The translations under genes and the position numbers were made by a program. From Physcomitrium patens (taxonomy: Eukaryota > Streptophyta > Bryopsida > Funariales > Funariaceae), in NCBI RefSeq assembly GCF_000002425.4, contig NC_037254.1:17332001-17396000 (forward strand): a stretch of 64,000 bases of DNA. The letters run 5' to 3'. Shown here piece after piece: positions 24,291 through 36,409 of this stretch (position 1 is its first letter; each line of letters starts with the position of its first letter). The notes below the pieces were generated by a model. The model searched no databases. It saw only the letters and a list, made by a program, of their open reading frames with translations, and was not told where the DNA came from.

Positions 24291-25209
24291 TCAAGGAAAC
24301 GAGGCTCGTGAGGTAATTTCACAAGAATCACTTATAAAGGATACTTTAGCATCATTGAAAGAAAAACAAAGGAACCAAAAGATAAGGATAAATCAATTAC
24401 TTATAAGCTGCTTTCTAATATTGAAGCAGCAACAAATTTAAAAGGGATGCTGGAAGAACGTATATTAAAAGCTAAGGTGGAATTTACATTGAAAGAAATT
24501 TTAGAATTGCAAAGAAAGAGTTTCATAATGTTATCATTTATAGTATTAAGTGAAAGAGGTAATTAATGGGTGAAGCTCGAATGAGTCATGCTATTGATGT
24601 AGAATTATATAAAGATGAACAAGAGGTTGATAATGGTTATAAGCAATCAAAAAATGAAAATAATGGATATAATCAAAAAGTATGTTTTGAAGATTATAGT
24701 GATAAGGAAATGGAAGCTTCAAGCCATTCTACTCAAAAATATTGGACAAGGGCAACTACTGAAGTATTGGTGAAAGTAGGAGATATAGAAGAACCAATTG
24801 TTGCTTTAGTTGACTATGGTTCTGAAATAAATCTTATGTCTAAGGATCTTTATAAGAAGTAAAAATGGTGGATTGATATGGAACATAGATGGGCAATACG
24901 AGCAGCTAATAACACATAAGGCAAATTATATAGAACTTGTCCAAATGTCAAAATTTGGATTGGAGATGTTGCGATAGAACAACATTTTTTTGTTCAAGAT
25001 ACAATGTCTTATCCATTGATTTTAGGACAATCTTATATTATGGCAATATGGATGGAAATGAAAGTACTTAACGATCGTTTTGCTTATGCAAGAGTACGTA
25101 GTGAAGATCAAAGGAAAGCTTTACAATTTCTGACAGTACCTCCTAATCATGAACGGAATCAAGATAGGTTGAGGGAGAAACCATTGCTAAGGGTTGTTGA
25201 AGGATTTAA

Positions 25210-28078
25210 GGATTTTGGAGAAGTACCACAATAAAGTGGAATTATGGAAGTACAAAAGAAGAGGTACTCTCGTGAGATGAAGGTACCTTTGATGCGAGTT
25301 TTAACGGTATTTTTGAGAATGAAAATATTATGTATAAGAAAGTTGGTGATTTTAAAAGAAAAGAAAGAAAAAGATTATATAGTATTGAAAAAGAATTACA
25401 TAAGTTAGGGACATTTGAAGATGATGAAAAGATTTTAGGTGTTTATGAAGAAAATGGATTGGAGGATTCTTTAGAATTAATTACATGTATTGGATTAAGG
25501 AATAATGATAAGATTGTGGAAATTCATTCAAGGGAGGTTTATTCTATACTTCAAACTTTTCAAGCACAAAAAGTTATTGTAGAGACAAAATATAAAAAAA
25601 TAGATAAAAAGGTAAAACTTATTGTCAGATCTTTATTAGAAGATTCTAAGGAATAAATAGAAGAAGCATCAAAAGAAGAGAGTTTAAGAGATCCAAACAA
25701 AATTGGACATCAGTTTACAAAAGAGACTTTTGAAAAATTGAAGATTGGATGTGATGGTTCTTTATTTCCAATAGAAATTGAATATTTTAAAAAAATGCTT
25801 GTGGATTGAGGTAAATCATTTGTCTTTGGATCTCATGAAATAGAATGTGTAGATCTTAATATTGTTGCTTCTATGGTTATCTTTATAGTACCTCATGTGC
25901 CTTGGAACTTAAGGCCAATTTCCGTACCGAGGGCATATTTACCTAATTGGTAGAATTATTGAAAGAAAAGATGTAATTGAAAGTTTTGGAGCCTTCTTTT
26001 GCTCCATATTCTAGTCATTGGTTTATGATGCCTAAGAAAAATGGATCATTACATTTTATTCAAGATATGCACCTAATGAATGCAGTAATTATAAGAAATG
26101 CAGATACAGGACGTTTAATAGACGAGTTTACAGAAGCATTTGCGGGAAGGGCAATTTATTCAATGGGTGATTTATATTCAAGTTATGATCAATTTCAACT
26201 TGTGCATGGGAGTAGAGATCTAACAACAATGAGAATGCTACTTGGATTACTTAAAATGTATACTCTCCCTAAGGTCCTACTAACTCAGTTGTACATATGA
26301 TGAATGGAATGAACAAGGTATTAAGAGACTTCATTCTTGAAAAAACTATGCCCTTTTTAGATGATGTTCCTATCAAAGGATGTTAAGAAGGAAAAAAAGT
26401 TGAAACTTTAGATGAGAAAGCCAGATCCAAGTAAAGTTGATGCAATTTGAAGAATGAAAGAATCATGTGACTCTTTAACGGAAGTACATAGGTTTTTAGG
26501 AGCTTGTGTATTTTATCGTATATGGATTCCTCATTATACTCATGTAGCGGATCCATTGTATGAATTATTAGATGAAGATTATCGATTTAAATGGGAAAGA
26601 AAGCATACTGAAGCAATGTAGAAGCTAAAGGTATTATTGGTGACACCTCAGATTTTAAGAAGAATTCATTATGACTGTAATAGAGAAGTAATTCTTACTG
26701 TGGATACTAGTCCTATTGCTATTGGATGGGCTGTCGGTTAAGATGATTCTAGTGAAAATAGATTTGCAGTTTGATTTGGAGCTAAAGTTTTAAGTACTCG
26801 TCAACGTGCATATTTGCAAATCAAAAGAGAACTTTGGAGAATTGTTTCAGCTATGAAAGATGAAAAGGTTTATTTGATTGTTGGAGCAGTAGTAATTGAA
26901 ACGGATTGCTTGCCATTACTTGAAATGATCACTAATTGTTCAATGCCAAAAATTACAATGTTAAGATGGATTGCTAATATTAAGTCATTAAATCCGGAAT
27001 TTAAGCATGTTGCTAAAAAAGATAATTTAATAGCAGACATGCTATCTAGAGCAAGATATGAAAGAAAAGACGAAATAGTTGAAGATATTGATGATGTTGG
27101 GTCAAAATTCTATTTAGTATCAAATCTTAACAAAGAAGACAAGCTATTTCTTGAAGAAAATTATGAAGGAGAATTACAGGATATTGGTCATTACTTGAAT
27201 ACCTTAACTAAGCAAAAAAATTGGTCTACAAAAAAATTTAAAAAAATAAGAAAAAAAGTATATGGATTTTTGCTTCAAGAAGGATTCTTATAGAAGAAAC
27301 CAAAGAAAGGAATTGGAATGCCACAAAAAGTGATACGCAATAAAGAAGAGAAACAAAAATTATTAAAATGATTTCATGATAGTTTATGGACAAGACATAG
27401 AGGAATGTGGACTACTTTTGCTAAGCTTAAGGAACGATATTGGTGGAAAAATATGTATGGAGATGTATTCTTATTTGTAGAATCATGTGAAATTTGTCAA
27501 GCGGATTCTAATATAGGACATTGAGATGGTCTTCATCCTACATATCCTCTAGCTATTCATTTTAAATGGATTGTTGATTTGATTATTATGCCAATCGAGT
27601 TATGGCAAATGAGATATTTGATCTTAACTCCTGAAGATTTATCAAATCAAGTAGAAGGAAGAGCATTGAGAACAAAAACTATAGAAGGAATTTGTAGATT
27701 TTTACTTGAAGATGTTATTTGCCACTACAGATGTGTAGGAAAAAATACTGCACATCATGGAGAATTAAATACATAAGAAGCTCATGAATTCTTTGAAAGA
27801 TGTGGAATTAAACTATCACTGACTACAGCCTATAATCTTGAAGGAAATGTAAAAAGTAAACATGGTCACCCACTGATTGTGAAAGCATTAATTATAGCTT
27901 GTAATGGAAAGGTTAGAGAATGGCTACGACTTTTGTCATTTACATTATGGGCTGATCGAACAACTCATATCTCAGTAATGGAATATATGCCTATTAAGCT
28001 TATGACAGGTCAAAAACCAATTATGCCGATTGAAGAAAAAGTACCTACTTGGAGTGTGCTACCATGGGAAGATTGATT
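25210..28078 (+). pseudogene. Element B2 pol (RT, RNase H, integrase), decayed
   Basis: Pol begins in the -1 frame relative to gag-pro (YGSTKEEVLS) and has many stops. RT keeps KKNGSLHFIQD and the catalytic PFLDDVPIKG (about 26350). Just after this about 165 bp present in B are deleted. RNase H keeps VDTSPIAIGWAV and VIETDCLPLL. Integrase (27300-28078) has HDSLWTRHRG...SCEIC and a core with WIVDLI. The second catalytic position reads AHHGELNT and the third NVKSKHGHP, so both acidic residues are lost. The region stops abruptly at LPWED against element A. Confidence 0.8.
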
Positions 28079-28080
28079 AA

Positions 28081-28699
28081 TTACACAATTGTAAGGATGA
28101 TGCTTTGACAGGATATCCACATTTTTCTTTTCAAATACATTTGCAAAGTTCTTATATGCCTCTGAAACTGTTGTAACAACCATAAGTTCTTATTATGGAT
28201 TTGAGTAGATAGCAACGTAGTACCTTGTTTGGCCACTGTGACAAATGTTTTAGCTCTGATAAATAAATGTTGTTTAAGTTTTGGCTTGTCAGATGTTAGA
28301 AGCTTTTTCATAGATACAGAGGTTCCATGATCTACTAGAAGATATTCTAACTTTTGTAATACCCAATCTACTTGTGGATTGTATTTTTCAAGCCATGAAA
28401 GTCCAAAAATGACTGGACTTGATAGTGATCTAATGATGTTGAATAATACTTCATTGCTATGATTATCAAAGCTTATTTCTAAAGGAACTGCTTCATGAGT
28501 GAAGTCTCTAGAGGATAACGGTTGACCATCTATTACTTCTACATATATGGCTTTGGATTTTTTGATTGTATAAGTTTTATATAATCTAAAAAATTCTTCG
28601 TCAATAAAACATGCAGAGACTCCAAAGTCAAATAATGCATGACAATCTAGTTTTGTGACCTCTAATAGTATAGGTATAGTAAAACAACAACAACGGTTG
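28081..28699 (-). pseudogene. Element A protease and start of RT
   Basis: The middle fragment of A lies between B2 and D. In minus orientation it has the end of gag-pro with a protease region (FIDEEF-type segment, IFGLSWLEKYNPQ at about 28360-28400). It then runs into the linker VFEKKNVDILSKHHPYNCV, where it stops at 28081. The following RT core is gone. Confidence 0.7.
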
Positions 28700-29058
28700 T
28701 ATCAAGGACATACATTAGGAAGTTGTAGAAGATTCTAGAAGGTTCTAGAGAAGCTTTGTAGTTTGTAGAAGCTACTTGAGAAGTTTTCAAGCTCATGGAA
28801 GCTGCTTGAAAAGCTTCCTAACTTGTAGAAGCTCCTTGAGAAGCTTCTTAGTTTGTAGAAGATATTTGAGAAGCTTCCTAGCTTCTAGTATATATAAGAG
28901 CCGAGACTAAATGGATCTTGAGTCTCGACAACACACCTCTTGGAGCTCTAATTCACCTCTCTAGTGTTGTTTTTGTACTCATCTGATTAATTTAGTTCTT
29001 GTCCATTCTTCATAAACTTTTTGTTTAGATTTCCAGTCAATATTCTATATTTGTGACA
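28700..29058 (+). repeat. Element D 5' LTR
   Basis: 359-bp LTR matching 45966-46294. Its first bases are TATC instead of the TGTC of the other copy. It has a heat-shock-element array at 28728-28749, TATATATA at about 28889-28896 and the presumed start segment AGTCTCGACAA at 28921-28931. Confidence 0.9.
28728..28749 (+). promoter_or_regulatory. Heat-shock-element array in the D U3
   Basis: Four alternating 5-bp units GAA/TTC in perfect register (GAAgaTTCtaGAAggTTC). The 3' LTR copy is at 45994-46016. This is the binding pattern of trimeric heat-shock factor. Confidence 0.6.
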
Positions 29059-29071
29059 GTTTATCGAGACT
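29059..29071 (+). promoter_or_regulatory. Element D self-complementary primer-binding segment
   Basis: GTTTATCGAGACT directly after the 5' LTR is complementary, with one mismatch, to AGTCTCGACAA at 28921-28931. The corresponding segments in C and A read GTTTGTCGAGACT. Confidence 0.65.
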
Positions 29072-29146
29072 ACATTCATCTTTTCATATCAGAGCTAGTT
29101 CTTTCTTGTTAGAGTGTGGATTATTCCTTTGCTTGAAGGTGCTCGC

Positions 29147-29292
29147 ATTTTAAAGATTGCGGATTACCTTCCTCTAAACTGACATTTTTTTTATTATAAT
29201 ATTTGAGTCTTATCTTTCTTGGAGAGAGTAGATTACTCCTCTTTTTGAAGGTTTTAAGGCGTTTTAGAGGTTGTGGAGTACCCTCCTCTAAA
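29147..29292 (+). other. Duplicated leader hairpins of element D
   Basis: Two related stem-loops at about 29147-29179 and 29263-29292, within two tandem leader units of about 115 bp. The second has a perfect 8-bp stem TTTAGAGG / CCTCTAAA around a 14-nt loop. The first stem is partly decayed. Confidence 0.6.
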
Positions 29293-29336
29293 CCAATACT
29301 GCCTTCTTGTAGAGTCATTTTTTTTCTTGTCTTAGA

Positions 29337-30361
29337 ATGGCCGAAGGTCAAGATATTAGTGTCACTAAAAGTTCAGAGTCCAAGTTGGACGCCATTATGA
29401 ATGCTCTTGCTATATTATTACAGAGAACTATAGAGATTGAAGGAATCATTGCAAGACTTCATAATAATAGAGCATTCGAGATAGTACAATTGAGGATTCA
29501 CCAACCTCAAGCTTCTGCACCAAAAGAAGCAACTTTGCCTCTAATTCAACAAGGACCGTTGGTCTTACAATGAAAAGAGCCGCGAATTAGCCTTCTAGAC
29601 AAGTTTGATGGTAAACATTCAAGTTTTGAAGTTTTGTCAATCAAATTAGATTGATAACAGTTTTACAACTCGAATGCTATCCGATGGAGGAGTCACGTAT
29701 TGAACTAATTGGAACTTTACTCAGGGGGCAAGCTCTATCAAGGTTTACTCCTTTGTTTGAGAAAAGATAGTCAATTTTGAACAACTTTGAAACTTTTTTG
29801 GAGGTGTTTACGGAAGCATTTGGCGAACATAATAAGGTGTGATGGGCTACAACAAAGATCCAATCGCTATGAAAAGAGGCACGCTCCGCATCAGTCTACG
29901 CATCAAATTTTAGACAATTAGCATGCAACATCAACTGGGACGAGGATGCATTGATGAGTCAATTTTATTGGGGCTTGAGGAATGATGTGAAGGATTTGTT
30001 ATTATCTCTTTCCAATCCGAGAATGCTCAACTAAGCTATTAGCCAAGCTGTGAAGTGCCATAACCGCATGTTCCAACGTCGCTAAGACCAACGTTCAAGA
30101 CAACATATGGCTCATCACGCTCCAACTATGTCAACAAGTAGCTTGAATTCACATTCAAAGATGGAAGACATACAAATTGATGTCAAACATATCAAATTCC
30201 TAACTCTAGAAGAAAAAAAGCAATGTATGGAAAAAAGACTATGCTTATATTGCGGTAAAGAAGGCCACAAAGCTAGAAACTGCCCCAAGAAGCAAAATCG
30301 ACCCATTGTCAAGATTAGAGGTGCATTTGTTCACAAAAAAAAAGATGCCCAGCCACAATAA
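29337..30361 (+). pseudogene. Element D gag
   Basis: Starts MAEGQDISVTKSSESKLDAI and is open for 78 codons, then broken by stops and frameshifts. Capsid similarity is readable through RISLLDKFDG (about 29585) and the Trp/Phe-rich region to 30060. Its zinc knuckle is CLYCGKEGHKARNC (30240-30285) with a basic tail. It is closely related to C gag. Confidence 0.85.
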
Positions 30362-30399
30362 GGACCATGCGGTTGGACAATTCAATACCACAACAACAA

Positions 30400-31033
30400 T
30401 CAGGTTCTTTTCTTTCTGCTCAGCCTATCCATTGTTTTATCATTCTTCTATCTTTTGGCCCTCAAAAACTAAAAACCTTAGTATTATTAGATTAAGAAGT
30501 ATCAGCTTATTTTTTAGATGGAGAATTTGCTAAGCGTCATGAGATTCTTCTAGTATAAAAATCTAAATCCCTTCATGTAGAAGTAATAGATAGACGACCT
30601 TTATTGTCTGGTACTATCACCCATGAATCAGAACCTATAGAGGTAACGGTTAAAGACCATAGTAGTTATATTATTTTGAATATTATTAGAATCCTGTCAA
30701 ACCCTATTATTCTTGGTCTTTCTTGATTAAAAATGCATAACCCATCCATAGATTGGAGGTTACGAAGGATGACATTTCCTATAGAATATTCTGAGAGTAA
30801 GCCTGTTAGAAGATCTCGAATCAAAAAACCCTTATTTATTGGAGCAAGAGCATTTGTAACATCATCTAAAGAAGGTACACAGTTTGTCATTAATGCAACT
30901 CCAACTAACGGAGAGAAGATTTTGACAGCAAGTATAACAGAGCAATATAAGAATTTTGAAGACATGTTTCAAAAGAAGAATGCCGACATGCTATCGGAGC
31001 ATCGACAATATGATTGTGCCATAGACTTACATG
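30400..31033 (+). pseudogene. Element D protease and start of RT
   Basis: Protease remains are present without a clear D-S-G triad because of frame breaks. MHNPSIDWRLRRMTF is readable from 30733, then FIGARAFVTSSKEGTQFV and the RT entry region DMFQKKNADMLSEH up to DCAIDLH, where the C LTR cuts in at 31034. Confidence 0.8.
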
Positions 31034-31455
31034 TGTCACGGACACAGAAATACAAACTCAAGATCTAACAAGAAGTTCAAGAAGAACTGGCAAGAACTAG
31101 ATTAATCAGATGAATACAAGAACAACACCAGAGAGGTGAGCTAGAGCTCCAAAAGATGTGTTGTCGAGACTAAATAACTCTTCAGCCTCGATTCCAATAT
31201 ATACTCCTATTTAGGAAGCTTTTCAAGCAACTTCTACCAACTAGGAAGCTTCTAGAAGGTTTTAGAGACTTGCTTCTAGAAGGTTCTAGAAACTTGTCTC
31301 TAGAAGATTCTAAGGACTATGTCCCTAACATCTTCTACCAACTAAGAAGCTTCTAGAAGGTTTTAGAGACTTGCTTCTAGAAGGTTCTAGAAACTTGTCT
31401 CTAGAAGGTTCTAGAAACTTATCTCTAGAAGGTTCTAAGGACTATGTCCATAACA
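31034..31455 (-). repeat. Element C 3' LTR with internal tandem duplication
   Basis: 422-bp LTR (TGTCACGGACACAG...CCATAACA on plus). A unit of about 115 bp rich in TTCTAGAAGGTTCTAGAA is present twice in tandem (about 31225-31345 and 31346-31455), including a copy of the LTR end. The TATA region is at about 31196-31205 (minus) and the start segment AGTCTCGACAA at 31171-31161. Confidence 0.9.
31225..31440 (-). promoter_or_regulatory. Heat-shock-element arrays in the C U3
   Basis: Repeated TTCtaGAAggTTCtaGAA blocks, for example 31274-31291 and again in the second duplication unit. The tandem duplication doubled the number of alternating GAA/TTC units. Confidence 0.6.
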
Positions 31456-31474
31456 TCACCCCCTCCTTTAGCTT
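31456..31474 (-). other. Element C polypurine tract
   Basis: AAAGGAGGGGGTGA directly before the 3' LTR in element orientation. Confidence 0.7.
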
Positions 31475-31532
31475 CGAGGTCTTTGAAAAGCAATGTTGTT
31501 GTTAATTAGTACCAATGCAAGAAAATGAAGAT

Positions 31533-31859
31533 CTATTGCATAACGTCTGCTATGAATTCTAACTATTGTTTAAGAGGCAAGTGGTTCATCGGCCCTTAAA
31601 GCCAACGGTAGTGGCCCACTCTTTCAACTTCTGAGCAAGCACTAACTTCCGTATCCTCATTGTGAAATTGTCCTGCAAACACGCCTTCTGGCTGACCATC
31701 GTAAGTAGGCTCGAACTCAAATACAATCACCAGTGATCGGTTACTCGGTATCCTCCGTCGTCATCATGGTGTAGGCGGTTCTTCATCTCGAGGTCGCCTT
31801 CGTGAGCTAGTACGTTGAGATAATCTAACTAGCATAGTATCTATCTCTTGGCTATCCAT
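31533..31859 (-). pseudogene. Element C accessory ORF (aORF)
   Basis: 108-codon frame starting MDSQEIDTMLVRLSQ with four internal stops. It has the basic patch SSRRRPRDEE, then SNRSLVIVFEFEP, PEGVFAG, GHYRWL and PMNHLP, ending IADVMQ. Length and motif order match A and D almost codon for codon, which makes chance unlikely. It lies between the chromodomain and the polypurine tract. Function unknown. Confidence 0.65.
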
Positions 31860-32014
31860 ATTAGAAGACCAAACTATGGCTACTGAAAAAATTCTATTTT
31901 ATCTTGGAGAAAATAACTACATCAACTATGAATTTTGGAGGTGCTATCTCCCTTTCTTATATTCTTGGATGAGCAAGCTTCAGAAAGAAGCTATCGTCGA
32001 ATCCGCTTACGTTT

Positions 32015-33345
32015 ATGAGGATGTTGTTGATGAAAGTCTTGTACCTTTTGTGGCACATTAGTGAGATTTCTAGCTGGCTCCCACGTTCGCTCATTAATGT
32101 CGTAGCCACTCTAATGAACAAGATACTCCAACTTATCCCACCTTCGTCGTGAATCCAAATTTCTTTTTAACCTCATATTCCTCGTGGTTCTCGATCTCAA
32201 TACTAAGTGGCGGACATTGCACTCTTTCAGGAAAAGACGACTCTCGATAAGGCTCCAATAGAGAAATATGAAAGACTGGATGTACCTTCATAGAAGCCGG
32301 TCATTCCAGACGGTATGCCACTGGATTGATTTGCTTCTGGATGATAAATGGTCCCAATCTTCGATAGTCCAACTTATCACATGGTCGCTTGGTCTTGATA
32401 TTCCATCAAAAAGGCCATGCTTTATCTCCAATTTTGAAAGTAGGTGCTTGATTCCGAAATCTATGTGCAGACGCCTTATAGGATTCTTGAGCGGATTGTA
32501 ATTGAAGCTTCAACGTATTTTGAAGCTCTGATAGTTGTTTCGTAAATCCTTCAGCTGCTGGATTGTTATTTGTTGACGCACTCAATAAATCAAGGTTCGG
32601 ATGATATCCATAGTTGGAAAAGAATGGTGTATATTGAGTCAACGCATGGAGGGTGTTGTTATATGCAAACTCGGCTAGCGACAGATATGTGATCCAATTG
32701 TCTTGTCGATAGTTAATACTACATCGTAAGTATTGTTCCAAGACTTGGTTCACCCATTCTGTTTGGCCATCAATTTGAGGATGAAAAGTCGAAAAAAGCT
32801 TGATATCTACCTTCAGTATCTCAAAGAGAGATCTCCAAAACTTTGATACGAACTAGGTTCCTCGATCTGATACGATATCATCTGGTAGTCCATGATATCG
32901 ATACACATTATCGAGAAAGAGCCTTGTTGTGACTTCACTGGATGATGTCTTCTTGCAAGGGACAAAGTGTGCCATCTTTGTAAGCCGATCTACCATGACA
33001 AAGATGCTGTCAAATGAGTTCAATGATGGCAGGTCCGTGATGAAGTCCATGGAAACTGAAGACCATGGAGGACGTGGAATCGATAATGGCTGTAGAAGTC
33101 TATAAGGGCGATGCCGAGGATTCTTGGACCTTGAACAGATGTCGCATGAGAGGACAAAATCTTTTACATCCTTCCACATTTGAGGCCACCAAAAATCTCG
33201 AGAAATAAGCTCCAAGGTCTTGTTGAATCCAAAATGTCCCGCAGCTGAAAAATCGTGGCGAGATTGAAGAACTGGGAGTCGTGCTAGTCCTTTTGGGATA
33301 TATAACCGCTCCTCAAAGTATAAAAGATCTCCCTCCATCTTGAAC
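32015..33345 (-). pseudogene. Element C integrase with chromodomain
   Basis: The 161-codon frame 32853-33338 holds the zinc-binding part (HDFSAAGHFGFNKTLELI, SCDICSRSK) and the start of the core (SMDFITDLPSL, VSDRGT). The frame 32406-32753 continues with the third catalytic region (NQVLEQYLRCSINY), SLAEFAYNN and the post-core domain. A chromodomain is readable at about 32015-32195 ([29 protein letters not shown]) with one stop and one frameshift. Confidence 0.85.
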
Positions 33346-33559
33346 TTGTTGTCATTGGCATGTTGCTTGATATCAATGACTACTGAATCTTAAATAGTCA
33401 AAGCACGTATCTGATTCAAGAAGTCAACATCAATAGGCACAATACTAGCACAAAGTCGAAATTACTTTGCCTTCAACAACGTCGTACATTATTGATCAAA
33501 CGCTGCTTCTCCAGCCTATGGTACAAGATATGATCTCCTTGATAAGGCATCAGATAGTC

Positions 33560-34915
33560 CTTGCTACTTTTCAGGTCGATAAGTGATAACAAAATCGAAC
33601 CTAGATAGGAACATACTCCACTGAGCTTGATGTCGATTTAGAACTCGAGCCGACATGAAATACTCCAAATTCTTGTATTTTGTGCATACGGTCACTAGGT
33701 GTGCAGCTCCTTCAAGAAAGTGACACCATTCTTGAAAAGAATCTACTATATCAAGAAGTTCTTTATTGTGGATTTCATAATTGATTTCAGCAATAGAGAA
33801 CTTTCGAGAATAGAATGCAACTGGATGGAGCTTCTTGTCTTCTCTCGTTTGTAAAAGTACAGCTCCCAAAGTAAAATCCGAAGCATCAATATCTAAATAA
33901 AAGGCCTTTGTGAAGTTTAGATGTACCAAGATTGGAACCGTAGTAAATGCCATCTTCACGTCTTGAAACACCTTCTTCGCTAGAGGTCCCCATTCCAGCT
34001 TATCCTTGCATGTCAACCGAGTGAGAGGAGCAGCAACTTGAGAGTAATTCTTGATGAAGATCTGATAGAAGTTGGCAAAACCAAGAAAGCATTGTACGTC
34101 TCTAACCATCTTCGGAACCTCTCAGGACATGATTGCTTCCACCTTCTTGGAGTCCATCTTCAAGCCTTCCGTAGTCGCAACGAATCCCAAAAACTCTATC
34201 TCTATTTGGTAAAATAAACACTTCTCCAACTTGGCATATAATCCTCGCTTGCGTAGTTTCTCCAAGACCAAACGAACATGCTTTTCATGCTCTTCCTTGT
34301 TTTTGGAGAATATCAAAATATCATCCAAATAGATGATAACAAAATCGTTAAGGTGCTCTCGAAAAATATCATTCATCATATGTTGAAAGACCGCTGGAGC
34401 ATTGGTAAGACCAAAGAGCATGACATTATACTCAAAATGGCCATACCTTGTACAGAATGTTGTCTTCCACTCATCTCCTTCCTTGATTCGTACGAGGTTG
34501 TAAGCTTCCCTTAGATAAATTTTAGTAAAGATCCTTGTACGTCCAAGTTGTTCTAAGAGACCAAAAATCAAGGGTAACGGGTAACGATTCTTCTTTGTTA
34601 CCTTGTTGAGGCCTCAATAGTCCATGCACATCCGCAACGAGCCATGTTTCTTCTTCACAAATAAGATGGGTGCTCCAACTGATGATTTTGAATGACGGAT
34701 GAAGTTCTTGGCTAGATTCTCGTCGATGTACTTTCGTAACTCCACCAACTTCATCTGCGATAAATTATAGATTGGGCCAAAAGGCAGTTGTGCTCCTTCC
34801 TACAAGTCTATGGCACAATCATATAGTCGATGTTTCGGTAGCATGTTGGCATTCTTCTTTTGAAACACATCTTTAAAATCCTTATATTGCTCAGGTATAC
34901 TTGCTGTTGAGATCT
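33560..34915 (-). pseudogene. Element C RT and RNase H
   Basis: RT covers 34122-34800 with [16 protein letters not shown] and the catalytic IIYLDDILIFSKN (about 34310-34345). RNase H at 33564-34109 has YLDIDASDFTLGAVLLQT and INYEIHNKELLDIVDSF. It is open over long stretches but interrupted at about 34115 and upstream of 34571. Confidence 0.85.
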
Positions 34916-35070
34916 TTTCCGCAGTACATGGAGCCGCATAAATGACAAACGGTGTACCTTCTTTGGATGATCTTATAAACGCCCTTGCTCTAATGAATAA
35001 GAATTTCTCTATTTGGGATTTTTTACTAGACTTGCTATTGGATGGTTTTGTGGGAAAGGTTATCTTCCGC

Positions 35071-36405
35071 TGTCGTGTTGTAACACGAGTATACAGTGAA
35101 AATAAAAAGAAAGGGGAATTTTATTAATATTCAGTTACCTCGAATATTGGGAGCATCAACCAACTTCAGTACAAATACTGAGTGGTCAGGTTCAGTCACT
35201 CCGTTACAGTCAGCCGGGGCATACTGAAATGCTCCGTTCGATTCTCATAACGGAAGTCAGCAGGAAGAGAAGGACCAATTCACATGACGGGTTCGAGGAG
35301 CCAATTAGATCCAATTTCGATAATCCAATCCGGGTCCTCTTATCCAATATGAGACCTGAATTGGCTGGTCAACCCAATGCAGTCTAATTATGGGAAATCC
35401 AGGTCTTACTAAGGGTCTTAGCCAATTTGACGCGAAGACCAATTTGACCCAACTACGGGAACATCTAGGTAACTACGGGCATCTTTTCCAATATAGAACC
35501 TGAATTGGTCGGGCGACTCAATGTGGTCCCGATTACGGGGTTCGTTTCTGTTTCAGACTGTCCTGTTCTTTGTGCCGTTTCAGGGAACGTTGTTTTCGGT
35601 AAATGGATTCTTAAAGGTAAAAACGGAGGAGAAAGCTTGACGGCGAGAGCCAATTTCGGATCCAAGCTTGAGGTCGGAGCCAATTCCGGATCTAAGATGG
35701 AAGATTGAAGAAATTCAGAGGATAAGGTTAGGTGAAATATAGTTTTGAGGGGGGGGTTTTTTTTTCGGGGAATCGGGGGGGGAAGCTAGTTTTCAAGCAT
35801 CTGCAAGGTTACCAGTTCGGTTTTCATTGGAGGTTTTTGAAGATCAAGGGAATTAGAGAGAGGAGCTTCATGCTTCGGGTCGGGGAAGGAAAGACATAGA
35901 ATTTGGATTTTTCTTCTTCGTAGAGTTTTGGGGAAGACTGAGGCAATCGCTGCTGAAGTCAGTGTTGTAATGGTGAATCGGGATTTTTAAATGAAGTGGG
36001 TTTGAATACTCTTGACTGTTTTGTAAAATCGAGTTACGTCTGTGATTGAAGGATTAAAGGGGTGTCTATAGGATTGAGTATGCGGAGTGAATGAAATTTA
36101 TTGGGTTAATCTAACAGGACGGTCAGTGGATACAAGATCGTAAGTACAAAGGAGTATTGAAGATTAACAGTTTGGATTGTTCGGGGTTCTCTGTAATGTC
36201 TAGAGACCTATCGGCTGGGGCAAAAAAAAAAGACTTCGACAAGCAGTCGAAGAGCATCCGTATAGATTTATGGTACATTGTTGCAGTCGTTTATATTTCA
36301 GCAGTCAAAAACTGATAGACTGCTTGACTATCGGCGAATCTCCATACTACCTTCTACAGCCAGACGCCCGGCGCGTTCTCGAGCAGGAAAGCACATAATA
36401 CGACA
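35071..36405 (+). repeat. Element B 5' LTR
   Basis: Bounded by TGTCGT and ACGACA, a 6-bp perfect terminal inverted repeat. It has an internal imperfect duplication of about 145 bp (copies about 35335-35395 and 35478-35540, both with CCAATAT..A.ACCTGAATTGG). A G-rich/T-rich block lies at 35748-35783. It is much longer and less AT-rich than the chromovirus LTRs. Confidence 0.9.
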
Positions 36406-36409
36406 TAAG

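Larger units (their letters stand above)
16468..25234 (+). pseudogene. Element B2 gag-protease, split by element E
   Basis: Parts are 16468-17906 and 24286-25234, on either side of E. It starts MENENKNFEG like the intact B protein. It retains the capsid-like N terminus, a CX2CX4HX4C zinc knuckle (CIWCDDISHIRKDC, about 17428-17460) and an aspartic-protease motif ALVDYGSEINLMS (24802-24840). There are several TAG/TAA/TGA stops and small indels. The stop TAA at 25232-25234 is at the same place as in B and is probably ancestral. Confidence 0.8.
14639..28080 (+). mobile_element. Element B2: old Ty3/Gypsy copy with a tRNA-Trp-type primer site
   Basis: Plus-strand element of the same family as B (35071-41348). 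It has a 5' LTR, primer site, gag-pro and pol, interrupted by element E at 17907-24285. The 3' end is lost: integrase sequence stops at 28080 directly against element A protease sequence, so the 3' LTR and a piece of A were removed together. Many in-frame stops and small indels are present. It inserted into the RT/RNase H part of A. Confidence 0.85.
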
